This document shows, piece by piece, positions 5,095-11,895 of a stretch of DNA of 12,531 bases. This DNA is from Candidatus Bathyarchaeota archaeon (lineage in GTDB: Archaea > Thermoproteota > Bathyarchaeia > Bathyarchaeales > Bathyarchaeaceae), in contig QMYO01000018.1 in NCBI GenBank assembly GCA_003662715.1, positions 1-12,531 on the forward strand. Direction: 5' to 3'. The position numbers and the translations under genes were made by a program. How positions within the stretch are numbered: position 1 is the first letter of the stretch; the number at the start of each line of letters is the position of its first letter. The notes below the pieces were generated by a model. The model was not told where the DNA came from and did no database searches. It saw only the letters and a list, made by a program, of their open reading frames with translations.

Positions 5095-6450
5095 TTATGT
5101 AATAATTATGACTCTGAGGTTCATTACGTTTGTTCCAGTTGGTTCTGTATAAATGGTATCTTTAAGTGTTCTTAGCACGTGGGAAGTGTTATGCTTCATG
5201 AGGTTTTCATATACATCTATGTCTTTTTCCCTTGCTCTTTTCAATGTATAACCATCAGCTATGCCTCCAGCTATGTCTGTGGGACCGTCTGTTCCATCGG
5301 TGTCTATTGCTGATACGGTGATGTTTTTATTTCCATCTATTTTCAGGGAAAAACCGAGAACGAATTCTTGATTTCGCCCGCCTTCTCCATGTTCTCCTTC
5401 AATTGTAACAGTTGTTTCTCCGCCAGAAATGAGGGCGCAAGGTGGCTTGAAGGGTCTGCCGTTCTTTTCGATTTCCTTTGCGATGCCTGCTAAGACGATG
5501 CCTGCTTCTCTGCTCTCTCCTTCTATCATAGTGGATAGGATTATGGAGTTAAATCCAAGCTCTTCAGCTCTATTCTTAGCTGCTTCGCATACTGCTTCAT
5601 TGTTGGATATTATGAAGGTGTGAACTTTCATTCCAGTAAAGTCTTTAGGCGTTTCTAAGCTTGGGTCTGTAAGTCCTTTTTCGAGGTGAGTTCTCACTGA
5701 ATTTGAAACTTTTTCCCATAATCCATACTTTTTCAGTGCAAAAACAGCGTCTTCGAATGTGGATGTGTCTGGAACTGTTAGGTCGGTTATGTAATCTAAA
5801 GGGTCTCCTATAACGTCAGAGACTGTTAAGTTAACTATTTCTGCGGGGTGAATGAGTTTTGCGAGTCTTCCACCTTTTATGGCTGAAAGATGTTTTCTAA
5901 CAGCATTTATCTCTTGAATTACGGCACCGCTTTTCAGAAGTAAATCAGTTACTTCTATTTTGTCTTCCAAACTTATTCCTTTAGCTGGCAGTGGAGCTAA
6001 TGCGGAGCTGCCGCCAGTTATTGCGCTGAACACGAGGTCGCCCTTTTTTGCGTTCTTGGCTATTTTCACTAGTTCTTTTGCGCCTTCTAAGCCAGCTTCG
6101 TCGGGTATGGGGTGGCTAGCCTCTATCACCTTTATTCTCTTCAACCTACGTTTTTGTCCTTTCTTCACAATTATTAGTCCGTCTCGGATTCTTTCGCCTA
6201 AAATGTCTTCTAGCGCCATCCCTATGGGCATGGTTGCCTTTCCTGCACCTAACACGTATATGTTTTCTATTTTTGAGAGGTCAAACTTTAGGTTGTCAAC
6301 GATAAGTTTTTCGTCATCGATGTGAACTAGCTTTTTAACAGCCTTGTAGGAATCCACTGCCTCCAAGGCATGTTCAAGTATGTCCAATATGCTTTTTCTT
6401 CCTTCGATGTTGCCGTGAGAACACAACTCATCTCTGTTCTTTATTATCAT
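5095..6450 (-). CDS. Glycerate 2-kinase (GckA, DUF4147/MOFRL family)
   Basis: This 451-residue protein is a full-length class II glycerate kinase that uses ATP to make 2-phosphoglycerate from D-glycerate. The N-terminal DUF4147 domain carries GAGKA (68-72) with its conserved Lys, the TGGSSAL loop (145-151), INAVRKHLS (181-189), KGGRLA (192-197) and the SDVIGDPLDYI motif (211-221). The MOFRL domain (about 335-445) carries SGGETT (342-347), GGRNQE (357-362) and DTDGTDGPTD (383-392). The ATG at 6450 has GAGG 7 nt upstream. A TATA-like TTCTTATAATTG lies near 6489-6500. It lies directly before enolase, which consumes its product, so glycerate can flow straight to phosphoenolpyruvate, as in the non-phosphorylative Entner-Doudoroff route or in glycerate/serine use. 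The product position (2- rather than 3-phosphate) is taken from the family. Confidence 0.92.
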   Translation of the reverse strand: MIIKNRDELCSHGNIEGRKSILDILEHALEAVDSYKAVKKLVHIDDEKLIVDNLKFDLSKIENIYVLGAGKATMPIGMALEDILGERIRDGLIIVKKGQKRRLKRIKVIEASHPIPDEAGLEGAKELVKIAKNAKKGDLVFSAITGGSSALAPLPAKGISLEDKIEVTDLLLKSGAVIQEINAVRKHLSAIKGGRLAKLIHPAEIVNLTVSDVIGDPLDYITDLTVPDTSTFEDAVFALKKYGLWEKVSNSVRTHLEKGLTDPSLETPKDFTGMKVHTFIISNNEAVCEAAKNRAEELGFNSIILSTMIEGESREAGIVLAGIAKEIEKNGRPFKPPCALISGGETTVTIEGEHGEGGRNQEFVLGFSLKIDGNKNITVSAIDTDGTDGPTDIAGGIADGYTLKRAREKDIDVYENLMKHNTSHVLRTLKDTIYTEPTGTNVMNLRVIIIT

Positions 6451-6587
6451 CGAATGCCCTCACATGTCGCATAGACAATCAAATAGCTTCAATTATAAGA
6501 ATAATTAATTTAGGTTACTGAGAAGAGCGTCACTTCAGCCATTAAAGATTTGGTAAAATATGGTCAATTTCTTAGCGAAACAACAGC

Positions 6588-7340
6588 CTAAATGAACCAT
6601 CGTGACCGAGGCTTTTCCTTGGATTTCTCCTTTATCGGAGTAATGTTCAAGCCAAAGGACTCAAGTATTTTGCGGGTTGCCTCTGCAGCCACATCTAGCT
6701 TGCTCAAGTCCACTTTTAAACGCAACATTTTGCAAACTGCCTTTAAAACTTCCCGTGCAGCCGCTGCATCTGGATATAAACCTGGAGTTTCAGCTAGGAG
6801 ACAAAAACCGCTCATGTCTTGCAGTTTGCCTAATCCTACGAGGAGTCCTGCCACACCAAAAATGTGTCCTGGGATAATTTTGGCGCCGAGATTTAAGGCT
6901 TCACGTAAACTTTCGGGGTCAGAGGCTGCACAGTATAGTTCTGGGGTTTCAATTCTTTTTTCGTATTTTAAGCCGCCAAGTGTTATTATTTGGTTGCATC
7001 CAAGTTCTTTAGCAATCTCTAAGATGCATCCGCATAGTTCATATTGTCCCTGCGGGCTCAATGCTTGCGTGTTGCCGTAAAGTATGATAAGGTCGCGTTC
7101 TTCTCCTCTGCCCTTATGATAGTAAAGCTCGTTGATGGGAAATCGTGTCTTTCCCTCTTCGGTAGATATGGCAAAATCTTGAAAAGATGATGAGCGGATT
7201 TCTGCGAACATTTTTGCCTTTAACTCTTTGATGAGATGTAATGCAGCGATGTTTGCAACAAATCCTATGCCTGGCAATCCTTCAATCAAGACTGGACTTT
7301 TTAGAACAGGTTTTTCATGCATCAGAGTAGTACAAACCAT
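6588..7340 (-). CDS. PAC2-family proteasome assembly chaperone homologue
   Basis: The protein belongs to the archaeal PAC2 family (COG2047; PbaA/PbaB relatives), whose members help assemble proteasome alpha rings. Signatures are the N-terminal LIEGLPGIGFVANIAALHL, DLIILYGNTQ, the central QIITLGGL and the late PGHIFGVAGLLVGLG and LLAETPGLYPDAAAA. I start it at ATG 7340 because GGAG (7354-7351) lies 10 nt upstream; this gives 250 residues. An upstream ATG at 7367 would add nine basic residues that look non-homologous. The C-terminus is a basic tail (KSKEKPRSR) ending Trp-Phe-Ile, close to the hydrophobic-Tyr-X motif by which chaperones and ATPases dock into proteasome pockets. It is divergent from tgtA and lies 137 bp upstream of the glycerate kinase gene. 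The family is sure; the proteasome role is inferred. Confidence 0.85.
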   Translation of the reverse strand: MVCTTLMHEKPVLKSPVLIEGLPGIGFVANIAALHLIKELKAKMFAEIRSSSFQDFAISTEEGKTRFPINELYYHKGRGEERDLIILYGNTQALSPQGQYELCGCILEIAKELGCNQIITLGGLKYEKRIETPELYCAASDPESLREALNLGAKIIPGHIFGVAGLLVGLGKLQDMSGFCLLAETPGLYPDAAAAREVLKAVCKMLRLKVDLSKLDVAAEATRKILESFGLNITPIKEKSKEKPRSRWFI

Positions 7341-7383
7341 GCTTCGCCATCTCCTTTTCAGCAGCATAATTAAGAGGCATTCA

Positions 7384-7392
7384 GTAATATAA
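7384..7392 (+). promoter_or_regulatory. Possible TATA box of tgtA
   Basis: TAATATAAG lies about 27 bp before the ATG at 7415. At the usual archaeal distance, transcription would begin at or next to that ATG, which supports the internal start and a leaderless tgtA mRNA over the upstream ATG at 7394. Confidence 0.4.
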
Positions 7393-7414
7393 GATGATTT
7401 GGCGGCTGCGATTC

Positions 7415-9055
7415 ATGTCCTTTGAAATTCGCGACAGAGATTTACTTGCGAGGATAGGTAGACTTGAAACTAAAGGAGGAATAATTGAGACTCCTCTCCT
7501 TCTGCCCGTCATAAATCCTATGGTTCAGCTGGTTACGCCTAGAACCATGCAGGAAACTTTTGATTGTAAAGCGCTTATAACAAACGCCTACATAGTGAAG
7601 AAGCACTTCGAAGATGAAGTGGCTAGAAAAGGGATACATGACTTTTTGGATTTCAAAGGCGTAATTATGACTGATTCTGGAGCCTACCAAATTCTTGTTT
7701 ATGGAAACGTGGAAGTTGCTTCTGAACAAATTGTTCGATACCAAGAGGAAATCAACACTGACATTGCCACCATATTGGATGTGCCAACTGGATGGGTAGC
7801 CTCCAAGCAGCATGCACAATATACGGTTGACGAAACCCTCCGCAGAGCAAAGGAACTAGCAAAAATAAAGACACGAGAAGACATTATTTGGGTGGGACCA
7901 GTTCAAGGAGGAAGACACCTAGACCTTGTTGCCCAATCAGCAAAGGAAATGGGAAAACTGCCTTTTCAAATCCACGCTTTAGGAAGCCCCACACCAGTTA
8001 TGGAACAATACCTTTTCGACATCCTTGTTGATATGATTATAACGGCGAAAAAGAACCTACCGCCAGAGCGACCACTCCATCTTTTTGGAGCGGGACACCC
8101 ATTTATGTTTGCGTTGGCAGTGGCATTAGGATGCGACTTATTTGATTCCGCTGCTTATGCCATTTATGCTCGAGAAGGACGTTACCTAACAGAGTACGGA
8201 ACCACCAGACTCAGCGAACTCGAATATTTTCCGTGCTCATGTCCAGTTTGCGCTAGGAACGACCCGCAAGATATGCGGGCACTGCCAAAGACTGAAAGAC
8301 AGAAAATGCTTGCTCAACATAATCTTCACGTGAGTTTTTCCGAACTGAAACGAATAAAGCAAGCGATAATTAAAGGACGCCTCTGGGAACATTTAGAGTT
8401 AAGAGCACATGGGCATCCAGCTATACTTCAAGCCCTAAAAAAATTGAAGAAACACAGCAAATATTTAGAGACTCAGAGTCCTGTAACAAAGAGTAGCGGC
8501 ATCTTCTTTTTCAGTTCCATTGGACTGAGTAGACCTGAAGTTGTTCGCCACAGAGAAAGACTTTTTGAAAGATATTCACCGCCAAAAGAGACAAAAGTTC
8601 TCCTTTTATTGCCTCAAACCCAAATGAAACCTTTCCATAAATCCAAAGAACACAAAAGAGCAATAAAAACTGTTCAGCAAAAACTAAGAGACAAACTCAG
8701 CGAAGTTCACATATGCACATACGCAGCACCTTTCGGGGTGACACCTCAAGAACTTGACGAAGTTTACCCTCTCTCTCAATACGAAATTGCAACACCATTC
8801 GACGCTGAAACAATAGAGTACACAGCTAAACAAGTATCAGACTATATTATAAACACAAACTATAGAGGAGTAGTTTTACTTGAAGACTTTGAAACATGGA
8901 AGGGAAAAGTCGCAGAAGCCTGCAAGAAAGCATGTGAGAAAAAGAAAGCTTACTTTAAAGCGTTATCTGTTGAAGACATTTGGAGTAAAAACGCTTTGGA
9001 CAATCTCGCAATGATGATACATGAATTGCTTTTACGAATAGAAACTGGGAGATAA
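7415..9055 (+). CDS. tgtA: Archaeal tRNA-guanine(15) transglycosylase TgtA (no PUA domain)
   Basis: TgtA exchanges guanine-15 in the D-loop of archaeal tRNAs for preQ0, the first step towards archaeosine. Positions here count from ATG 7394. The catalytic TIM barrel holds MTDSGAYQ (base Asp94), VGPVQGG (167-173), and FGAGHP leading to DLFDSAAY with the likely nucleophile Asp251. The zinc site is C281-x-C283-x2-C286 with H309. From about 350 a linker leads to a DUF5591-like domain (about 400-545) as in TgtA and ArcS, containing P407-Q-x3-K-P-F-x2-S-x2-H420. The protein ends at 553 without the C-terminal PUA domain of Pyrococcus TgtA. I start it at the internal ATG 7415 (MSFEIRDRDLLARIG), where homology begins and a TATA-like box sits about 27 bp upstream; ATG 7394 adds seven residues. 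TGT function is firm. Confidence 0.92.
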   Translation: MSFEIRDRDLLARIGRLETKGGIIETPLLLPVINPMVQLVTPRTMQETFDCKALITNAYIVKKHFEDEVARKGIHDFLDFKGVIMTDSGAYQILVYGNVEVASEQIVRYQEEINTDIATILDVPTGWVASKQHAQYTVDETLRRAKELAKIKTREDIIWVGPVQGGRHLDLVAQSAKEMGKLPFQIHALGSPTPVMEQYLFDILVDMIITAKKNLPPERPLHLFGAGHPFMFALAVALGCDLFDSAAYAIYAREGRYLTEYGTTRLSELEYFPCSCPVCARNDPQDMRALPKTERQKMLAQHNLHVSFSELKRIKQAIIKGRLWEHLELRAHGHPAILQALKKLKKHSKYLETQSPVTKSSGIFFFSSIGLSRPEVVRHRERLFERYSPPKETKVLLLLPQTQMKPFHKSKEHKRAIKTVQQKLRDKLSEVHICTYAAPFGVTPQELDEVYPLSQYEIATPFDAETIEYTAKQVSDYIINTNYRGVVLLEDFETWKGKVAEACKKACEKKKAYFKALSVEDIWSKNALDNLAMMIHELLLRIETGR

Positions 9056-9115
9056 TACGTCTATAATTAAATTCCAGAACTAAAAAGAAACAGCATTAAG
9101 TCATATTCCGTTTTC

Positions 9116-9134
9116 TGAAATAAGGTTTATTTCA
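9116..9134. promoter_or_regulatory. Perfect inverted repeat in the promoter region of the 88-residue gene
   Basis: TGAAATAAGGTTTATTTCA has two perfectly complementary 8-bp arms around GGT. It ends 36 bp before the TTG start at 9171, and its right half (GGTTTATTTC) could itself be the TATA element. That overlap is typical of an operator for a dimeric repressor. The alternative is an RNA hairpin in the trailing end of the tgtA transcript. Confidence 0.4.
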
Positions 9135-9170
9135 ATTGTTAAAAATGCCTAATGTAGAGAGGGACATTGA

Positions 9171-9437
9171 TTGGAGCAAACATTGAGGCAAAAAACGTTC
9201 GATAATGTTAAAAACGCATTGAAGAAGACTCTTCATACCCTAATTGACCTTGATTTTGAAGATGGCAAGCTTGATGAAGCGATTAAAAGGTTCTTGAATG
9301 CGGAAAAAATGCAAATAAACTTAACATTTCATCTTCATCCAAACGATGTTATTTTCATTAGAAACTTAGAAAATGACGAAGTTCCTCAAAGGGTGTTAGA
9401 GCGAGTTAAAAAGCTGAGACGCAGCCAAAGTATGTAA
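9171..9437 (+). CDS. Small hypothetical protein, 88 residues, mostly helical
   Basis: I do not recognise this protein. It is charged and looks mainly alpha-helical: a first helix over about residues 8-28 (FDNVKNALKKTLHTLIDLD), a second over about 31-46 (DGKLDEAIKRFLNAEKMQ), a short strand-like segment (INLTFHLH, VIFIRNL), and a basic C-terminal helix (VLERVKKLRRS). There are no cysteines, signal peptide or membrane segment, so it is probably cytoplasmic. The TTG start follows GAGGG (9158-9162) by 8 nt. An 8-bp inverted repeat lies in the presumed promoter, and a U-rich terminator follows the stop. Being a separate transcription unit supports a real gene. It could be a regulator or a nucleic-acid-associated protein, but nothing shows that directly. 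Confidence 0.6.
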   Translation: MEQTLRQKTFDNVKNALKKTLHTLIDLDFEDGKLDEAIKRFLNAEKMQINLTFHLHPNDVIFIRNLENDEVPQRVLERVKKLRRSQSM

Positions 9438-9439
9438 TA

Positions 9440-9467
9440 TTTTTCATTTGTCTCATCTTTTTGTTTT
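9440..9467 (+). terminator. U-rich terminator after the 88-residue gene
   Basis: Two T5 runs and a T4 run (9440-9444, 9458-9462, 9464-9467) lie directly behind the stop codon at 9437. Archaeal RNA polymerase terminates at such U-tracts without needing a hairpin. Confidence 0.5.
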
Positions 9468-9584
9468 ATCATTTGATTCATAATTAAAGAAGTTAATTAA
9501 GAAATTATGCATTTTTTTGTTTCAACTGATGAAAAGGATTAAATACATAATGAGCGTTTGTCTGTCTAAGAATTCAACGAAAAG

Positions 9585-9604
9585 TTTTCCCTCTAGTGGG
9601 AAGA
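9585..9604 (+). promoter_or_regulatory. Possible 5'-leader hairpin of the AbrB-like gene
   Basis: TTTTCCC (9585-9591) can pair with GGGAAGA (9598-9604) around a 6-nt loop, with one G-U pair. It lies between a TATA-like ATTAAATACATAA (about 9538-9550) and the TTG start at 9635, so it would sit in a leader of roughly 65 nt. Its function is unknown. Confidence 0.3.
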
Positions 9605-9634
9605 TAAAAAACATGGAAGGAGACAAAGGAGAAG

Positions 9635-9820
9635 TTGACGAGTTCAGGAAAAGGAAGACTGTTCAGAAGAAAAGACGGCAAATACTTGATATATCTACCT
9701 AAAGATTTGGCTGAAGACTCAATGTTTCCCTTCAAAACAGAAACATCAGTGAGGGTTAAAGTGTCCTTTGAGATTGGAGGAAAAACGCTTACCATAGAAA
9801 AGTACAAGGAACCTCAATAG
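9635..9820 (+). CDS. Small AbrB/SpoVT-like protein, 61 residues
   Basis: The sequence KGRLFRRKDGKYLIYLPKD, then LAEDSMFPF, followed by alternating hydrophobic strands (VRVKVSFEI, KTLTIEKY), resembles a single swapped-hairpin AbrB unit. Such units dimerise and usually bind DNA or act as antitoxins. Many Thermoproteota carry short proteins of this style with the YLPKxLAEDSxFPF core. The start is TTG 9635; no ATG or GTG is available in frame after the stop at 9605. GGAG lies only 3 nt upstream (9628-9631), with a second GGAG at 9619-9622. A leader hairpin and an ATG in another frame (9613) precede it. The stop is followed by a T6 tract. No toxin gene is adjacent. The AbrB assignment rests on pattern resemblance, not on a search. 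Confidence 0.7.
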   Translation: MTSSGKGRLFRRKDGKYLIYLPKDLAEDSMFPFKTETSVRVKVSFEIGGKTLTIEKYKEPQ

Positions 9821-9856
9821 GCTAACGACGCTCTATACACATCACCCTATCTCTAT

Positions 9857-9867
9857 TCCCCTTTTTT
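9857..9867 (+). terminator. U-tract terminator after the AbrB-like gene
   Basis: TTCCCCTTTTTT, ending in a T6 run at 9862-9867, lies about 40 bp behind the stop of the AbrB-like gene and before a TATA-like element for the next gene. It probably separates the two transcripts. Confidence 0.45.
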
Positions 9868-9889
9868 ATAGTCTCATTCATTAGAGGCA

Positions 9890-9901
9890 CTACTATATAT
9901 T
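9890..9901 (+). promoter_or_regulatory. TATA box of the PHP-domain gene
   Basis: ACTATATATTAC is centred about 42 bp before the ATG at 9938. With transcription starting about 25 bp downstream, the mRNA would have a leader of roughly 15-20 nt. Confidence 0.45.
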
Positions 9902-9937
9902 ACAAAAAGAAAACTAAGATGCGTAGATGAGAACCAA

Positions 9938-10534
9938 ATGATTCGGATAGATTTACACCTACACACATTTTTCTCTGGCGACTCAACCATCAGCCCAAAA
10001 TTTATAGTGAACCAGCTTTATTCTCATCCATTCATTAAAGGAGTTGCCATAACAGACCACGACACGCTTGACGGATACATTCAGGTGCGAAAACTAGCTG
10101 CCCCCTACAGAGATATTCTCATCGTTCCAGGGATAGAGGTGAGCACACAATGGGGACACATTAACATTTTAGGAGTTGAAGAAAAACCAGAAGAATGGTT
10201 AACAATAGAAGGCGTTGTTGATTTTGCAAAAGAAAGAGGAGGCGTCATTATACTGCCTCATCCATATAGAGGCTCAGGTGTGAATGAAAGGATAAGAGAC
10301 ATACCAGCGGATGCAATAGAAGTTTTTAATCCTCACGCAACATATGAACAGAATAAGATGGCGGAGAAAATGGCAAGAGCAAGAAACCTACCAGAAGTAG
10401 CTGGAAGCGACGCTCATGACCCTCAAGAGATGTGGACTGCTTACACAGAAGTTAAGGCTGAACTAAGCGTTGAGTCAGTTCTAAACGCAATAAGAAAGGG
10501 ATTAACAAAGCCAAAATCAGTGAAACAGCCTTAA
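9938..10534 (+). CDS. PHP-domain metal-dependent phosphoesterase
   Basis: This 198-residue protein is one complete PHP domain (polymerase and histidinol phosphatase family). Its metal-binding motifs appear in order: D5-L-H7-L-H9-T, D40-H41-D42-T, G-I-E67-V-S-T, a following H74, H108 in LPHPYRG, and G-S-D158-A-H160 near the end. These bind a two- or three-metal centre that hydrolyses phosphate esters; known single-domain relatives include RNase AM/YciV-type 5'-3' RNases and nucleotide phosphatases. It lacks fused domains and a signal peptide and is cytoplasmic. It starts at ATG 9938, 59 bp upstream of the region where the beta-CASP nuclease begins, on the same strand. The pair may act together in RNA turnover, which is an inference. 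Substrate cannot be read from sequence. Confidence 0.87.
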   Translation: MIRIDLHLHTFFSGDSTISPKFIVNQLYSHPFIKGVAITDHDTLDGYIQVRKLAAPYRDILIVPGIEVSTQWGHINILGVEEKPEEWLTIEGVVDFAKERGGVIILPHPYRGSGVNERIRDIPADAIEVFNPHATYEQNKMAEKMARARNLPEVAGSDAHDPQEMWTAYTEVKAELSVESVLNAIRKGLTKPKSVKQP

Positions 10535-10609
10535 ATGTTTAAAAGCCTCTAAAAACAATTCTGGATGGAATAAATAATCTAGCCCGTTACACAATGGAAG
10601 GTGAAGTAA

Positions 10610-11872
10610 ATATCGCCAAAAATACGGTTTCTCGGCGGCGCCCGAGAAATTGGAAGAATAGCACTGGCTTTCCGAACGGAAAAGTCTCAGTTGTTGCTGG
10701 ATTACGGTATCATGGTGGATCATGAACCAGGTTTTCCTATGCATATTCCGCCTAAAGAGGTTGATGCTATCATTTTATGTCATAGTCATTTAGATCATTC
10801 AGGTGCGGTTCCGATTTTTCACATTCAAGAGGAGAAAACTGTTTATGGTACGCAATTAACTTTTGATATAGCTGAATTGTTGATTTCTGATTTAATTCAT
10901 TTGACGGGTTACTATCTTCCCTTTGAGTATATAGAGTTACGTTCAATGATGAGAAGTTGTGTTCATCTTGATTATAGAAAGAAACAAACCGTGGGAGACA
11001 TTAGCTTTCAGCTCTTAGATGCGGGGCACATACCTGGAAGCGCTCAAGTTTTAGTGGAGGCAGATGGGAAGAGGCTGCTTCACACAAGTGATTACAACAC
11101 CAGCGATACTCGTCTTCTTCACGGTGCTGACCAAGACTATGGAGAGCTCGATGCATTAATTATTGAGAGCACCTATGCTGATGAAGACCATTCGGATAGG
11201 GTGACTTTAGAAAAGGAATTTGTGGAGCGAGTTACCGAAGTGGTGGAGAGGGGTGGAACGGTTCTGGTTCCCGCCTTCAGCGTAGGTCGTTCACAAGAGA
11301 TTGCCTGCATACTTGCAGCCCATCATTTTGAGTATCCAGTTACTATAGATGGAATGGCTCGCAAGGTTAATCGAATATTGATGAGACATAAAGAGTACAT
11401 GCGAGATCCTCGGTTGTTTATGGATGCAATGCACTCTTTAATTTGGGTTGAAGGATGGAAGGACCGAAGAACGGCAGCTCGTAAGCCAGGAGTAATAATA
11501 TCTCCAGCTGGCATGTTGAAGGGTGGTCCAGCCGCCTTTTACATACAGAAGGTGGGTAAAAAACGGGATAACGCTGTTTTTCTCGTGAGCTTTCAGATTC
11601 CGGGAACACCTGGTAGGGAATTATTGGATAAGGGTAGATGTGTGATTGATGGAAAGATGCGTAAAATAAAAGCTGAAGTTGAGCACTTCGACTTTTCATC
11701 TCATTGCGGTGCCAGTCAACTTCAAGAAACTGTGAAGAGGTTGGAGGGAAATCCTACAGTGTATGTTATGCATGGTGCTGAGGGGAACTGTGAAAGGTTT
11801 GCGCGGTGGGTGAATAAGGAAACAGGGCTTAAGGCGGTTGCTCCGAAGACAGGGGACATCTACACTCTCTGA
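10610..11872 (+). CDS. Beta-CASP metallo-beta-lactamase ribonuclease (aCPSF2/YSH1-like), start unclear
   Basis: The frame encodes up to 420 residues of a COG1236-type beta-CASP nuclease, which cleaves RNA in 3'-end formation or decay. Counting from TTG 10691, it shows H31-S-H33-L-D35-H36 (zinc motif 2), H113 in AGHIPGS, D134 in HTSDYN, beta-CASP motif A E159 (ESTY), motif B H338 (DFSSH) and motif C H361 (VMHGAE). There are no KH domains, so it is not aCPSF1. The conserved first strand KIRFLGGAREIGR lies upstream of TTG 10691, yet no ATG, GTG or TTG occurs in frame from the stop at 10607 to 10691. Candidates are ATA 10610 behind GGTGA, or ATG 10594 in another frame joined by one extra base in the A5 run at 10618-10622 (then 425 residues). 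The nuclease identity is firm; the start is not. Confidence 0.85.
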   Translation: MSPKIRFLGGAREIGRIALAFRTEKSQLLLDYGIMVDHEPGFPMHIPPKEVDAIILCHSHLDHSGAVPIFHIQEEKTVYGTQLTFDIAELLISDLIHLTGYYLPFEYIELRSMMRSCVHLDYRKKQTVGDISFQLLDAGHIPGSAQVLVEADGKRLLHTSDYNTSDTRLLHGADQDYGELDALIIESTYADEDHSDRVTLEKEFVERVTEVVERGGTVLVPAFSVGRSQEIACILAAHHFEYPVTIDGMARKVNRILMRHKEYMRDPRLFMDAMHSLIWVEGWKDRRTAARKPGVIISPAGMLKGGPAAFYIQKVGKKRDNAVFLVSFQIPGTPGRELLDKGRCVIDGKMRKIKAEVEHFDFSSHCGASQLQETVKRLEGNPTVYVMHGAEGNCERFARWVNKETGLKAVAPKTGDIYTL

Positions 11873-11895
11873 GTATCATAGTGGCTAAGTCTCAT

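Noticed and set aside
4710..5102. 130-codon open frame opposite enolase
   Set aside because: Its composition is that of an antisense shadow, and the enolase frame on the other strand is full length and conserved.
5960..6325. 121-codon open frame opposite glycerate kinase
   Set aside because: It is a shadow of the kinase gene; it has no ribosome-binding site and no recognisable motif.
6592..7080. 162-codon open frame opposite the PAC2 gene
   Set aside because: It is antisense to a conserved gene, with biased composition and no signature.
9524..9600. Possible C/D box RNA (CTGATGA near 9526)
   Set aside because: The first C-box base is wrong and no D box (CTGA) follows at a suitable distance.
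9517..9702. 61-codon frame overlapping the AbrB-like gene
   Set aside because: It overlaps the better-supported AbrB-like frame, and its C-terminal half is a basic out-of-frame reading of the same bases. Only its ATG at 9613 is kept, as a possible leader frame.
9171..9820. Toxin-antitoxin pair made of the 88-residue and AbrB-like proteins
   Set aside because: The genes are 197 bp apart with a terminator and a new promoter between them, and the 88-residue protein shows no toxin motif.
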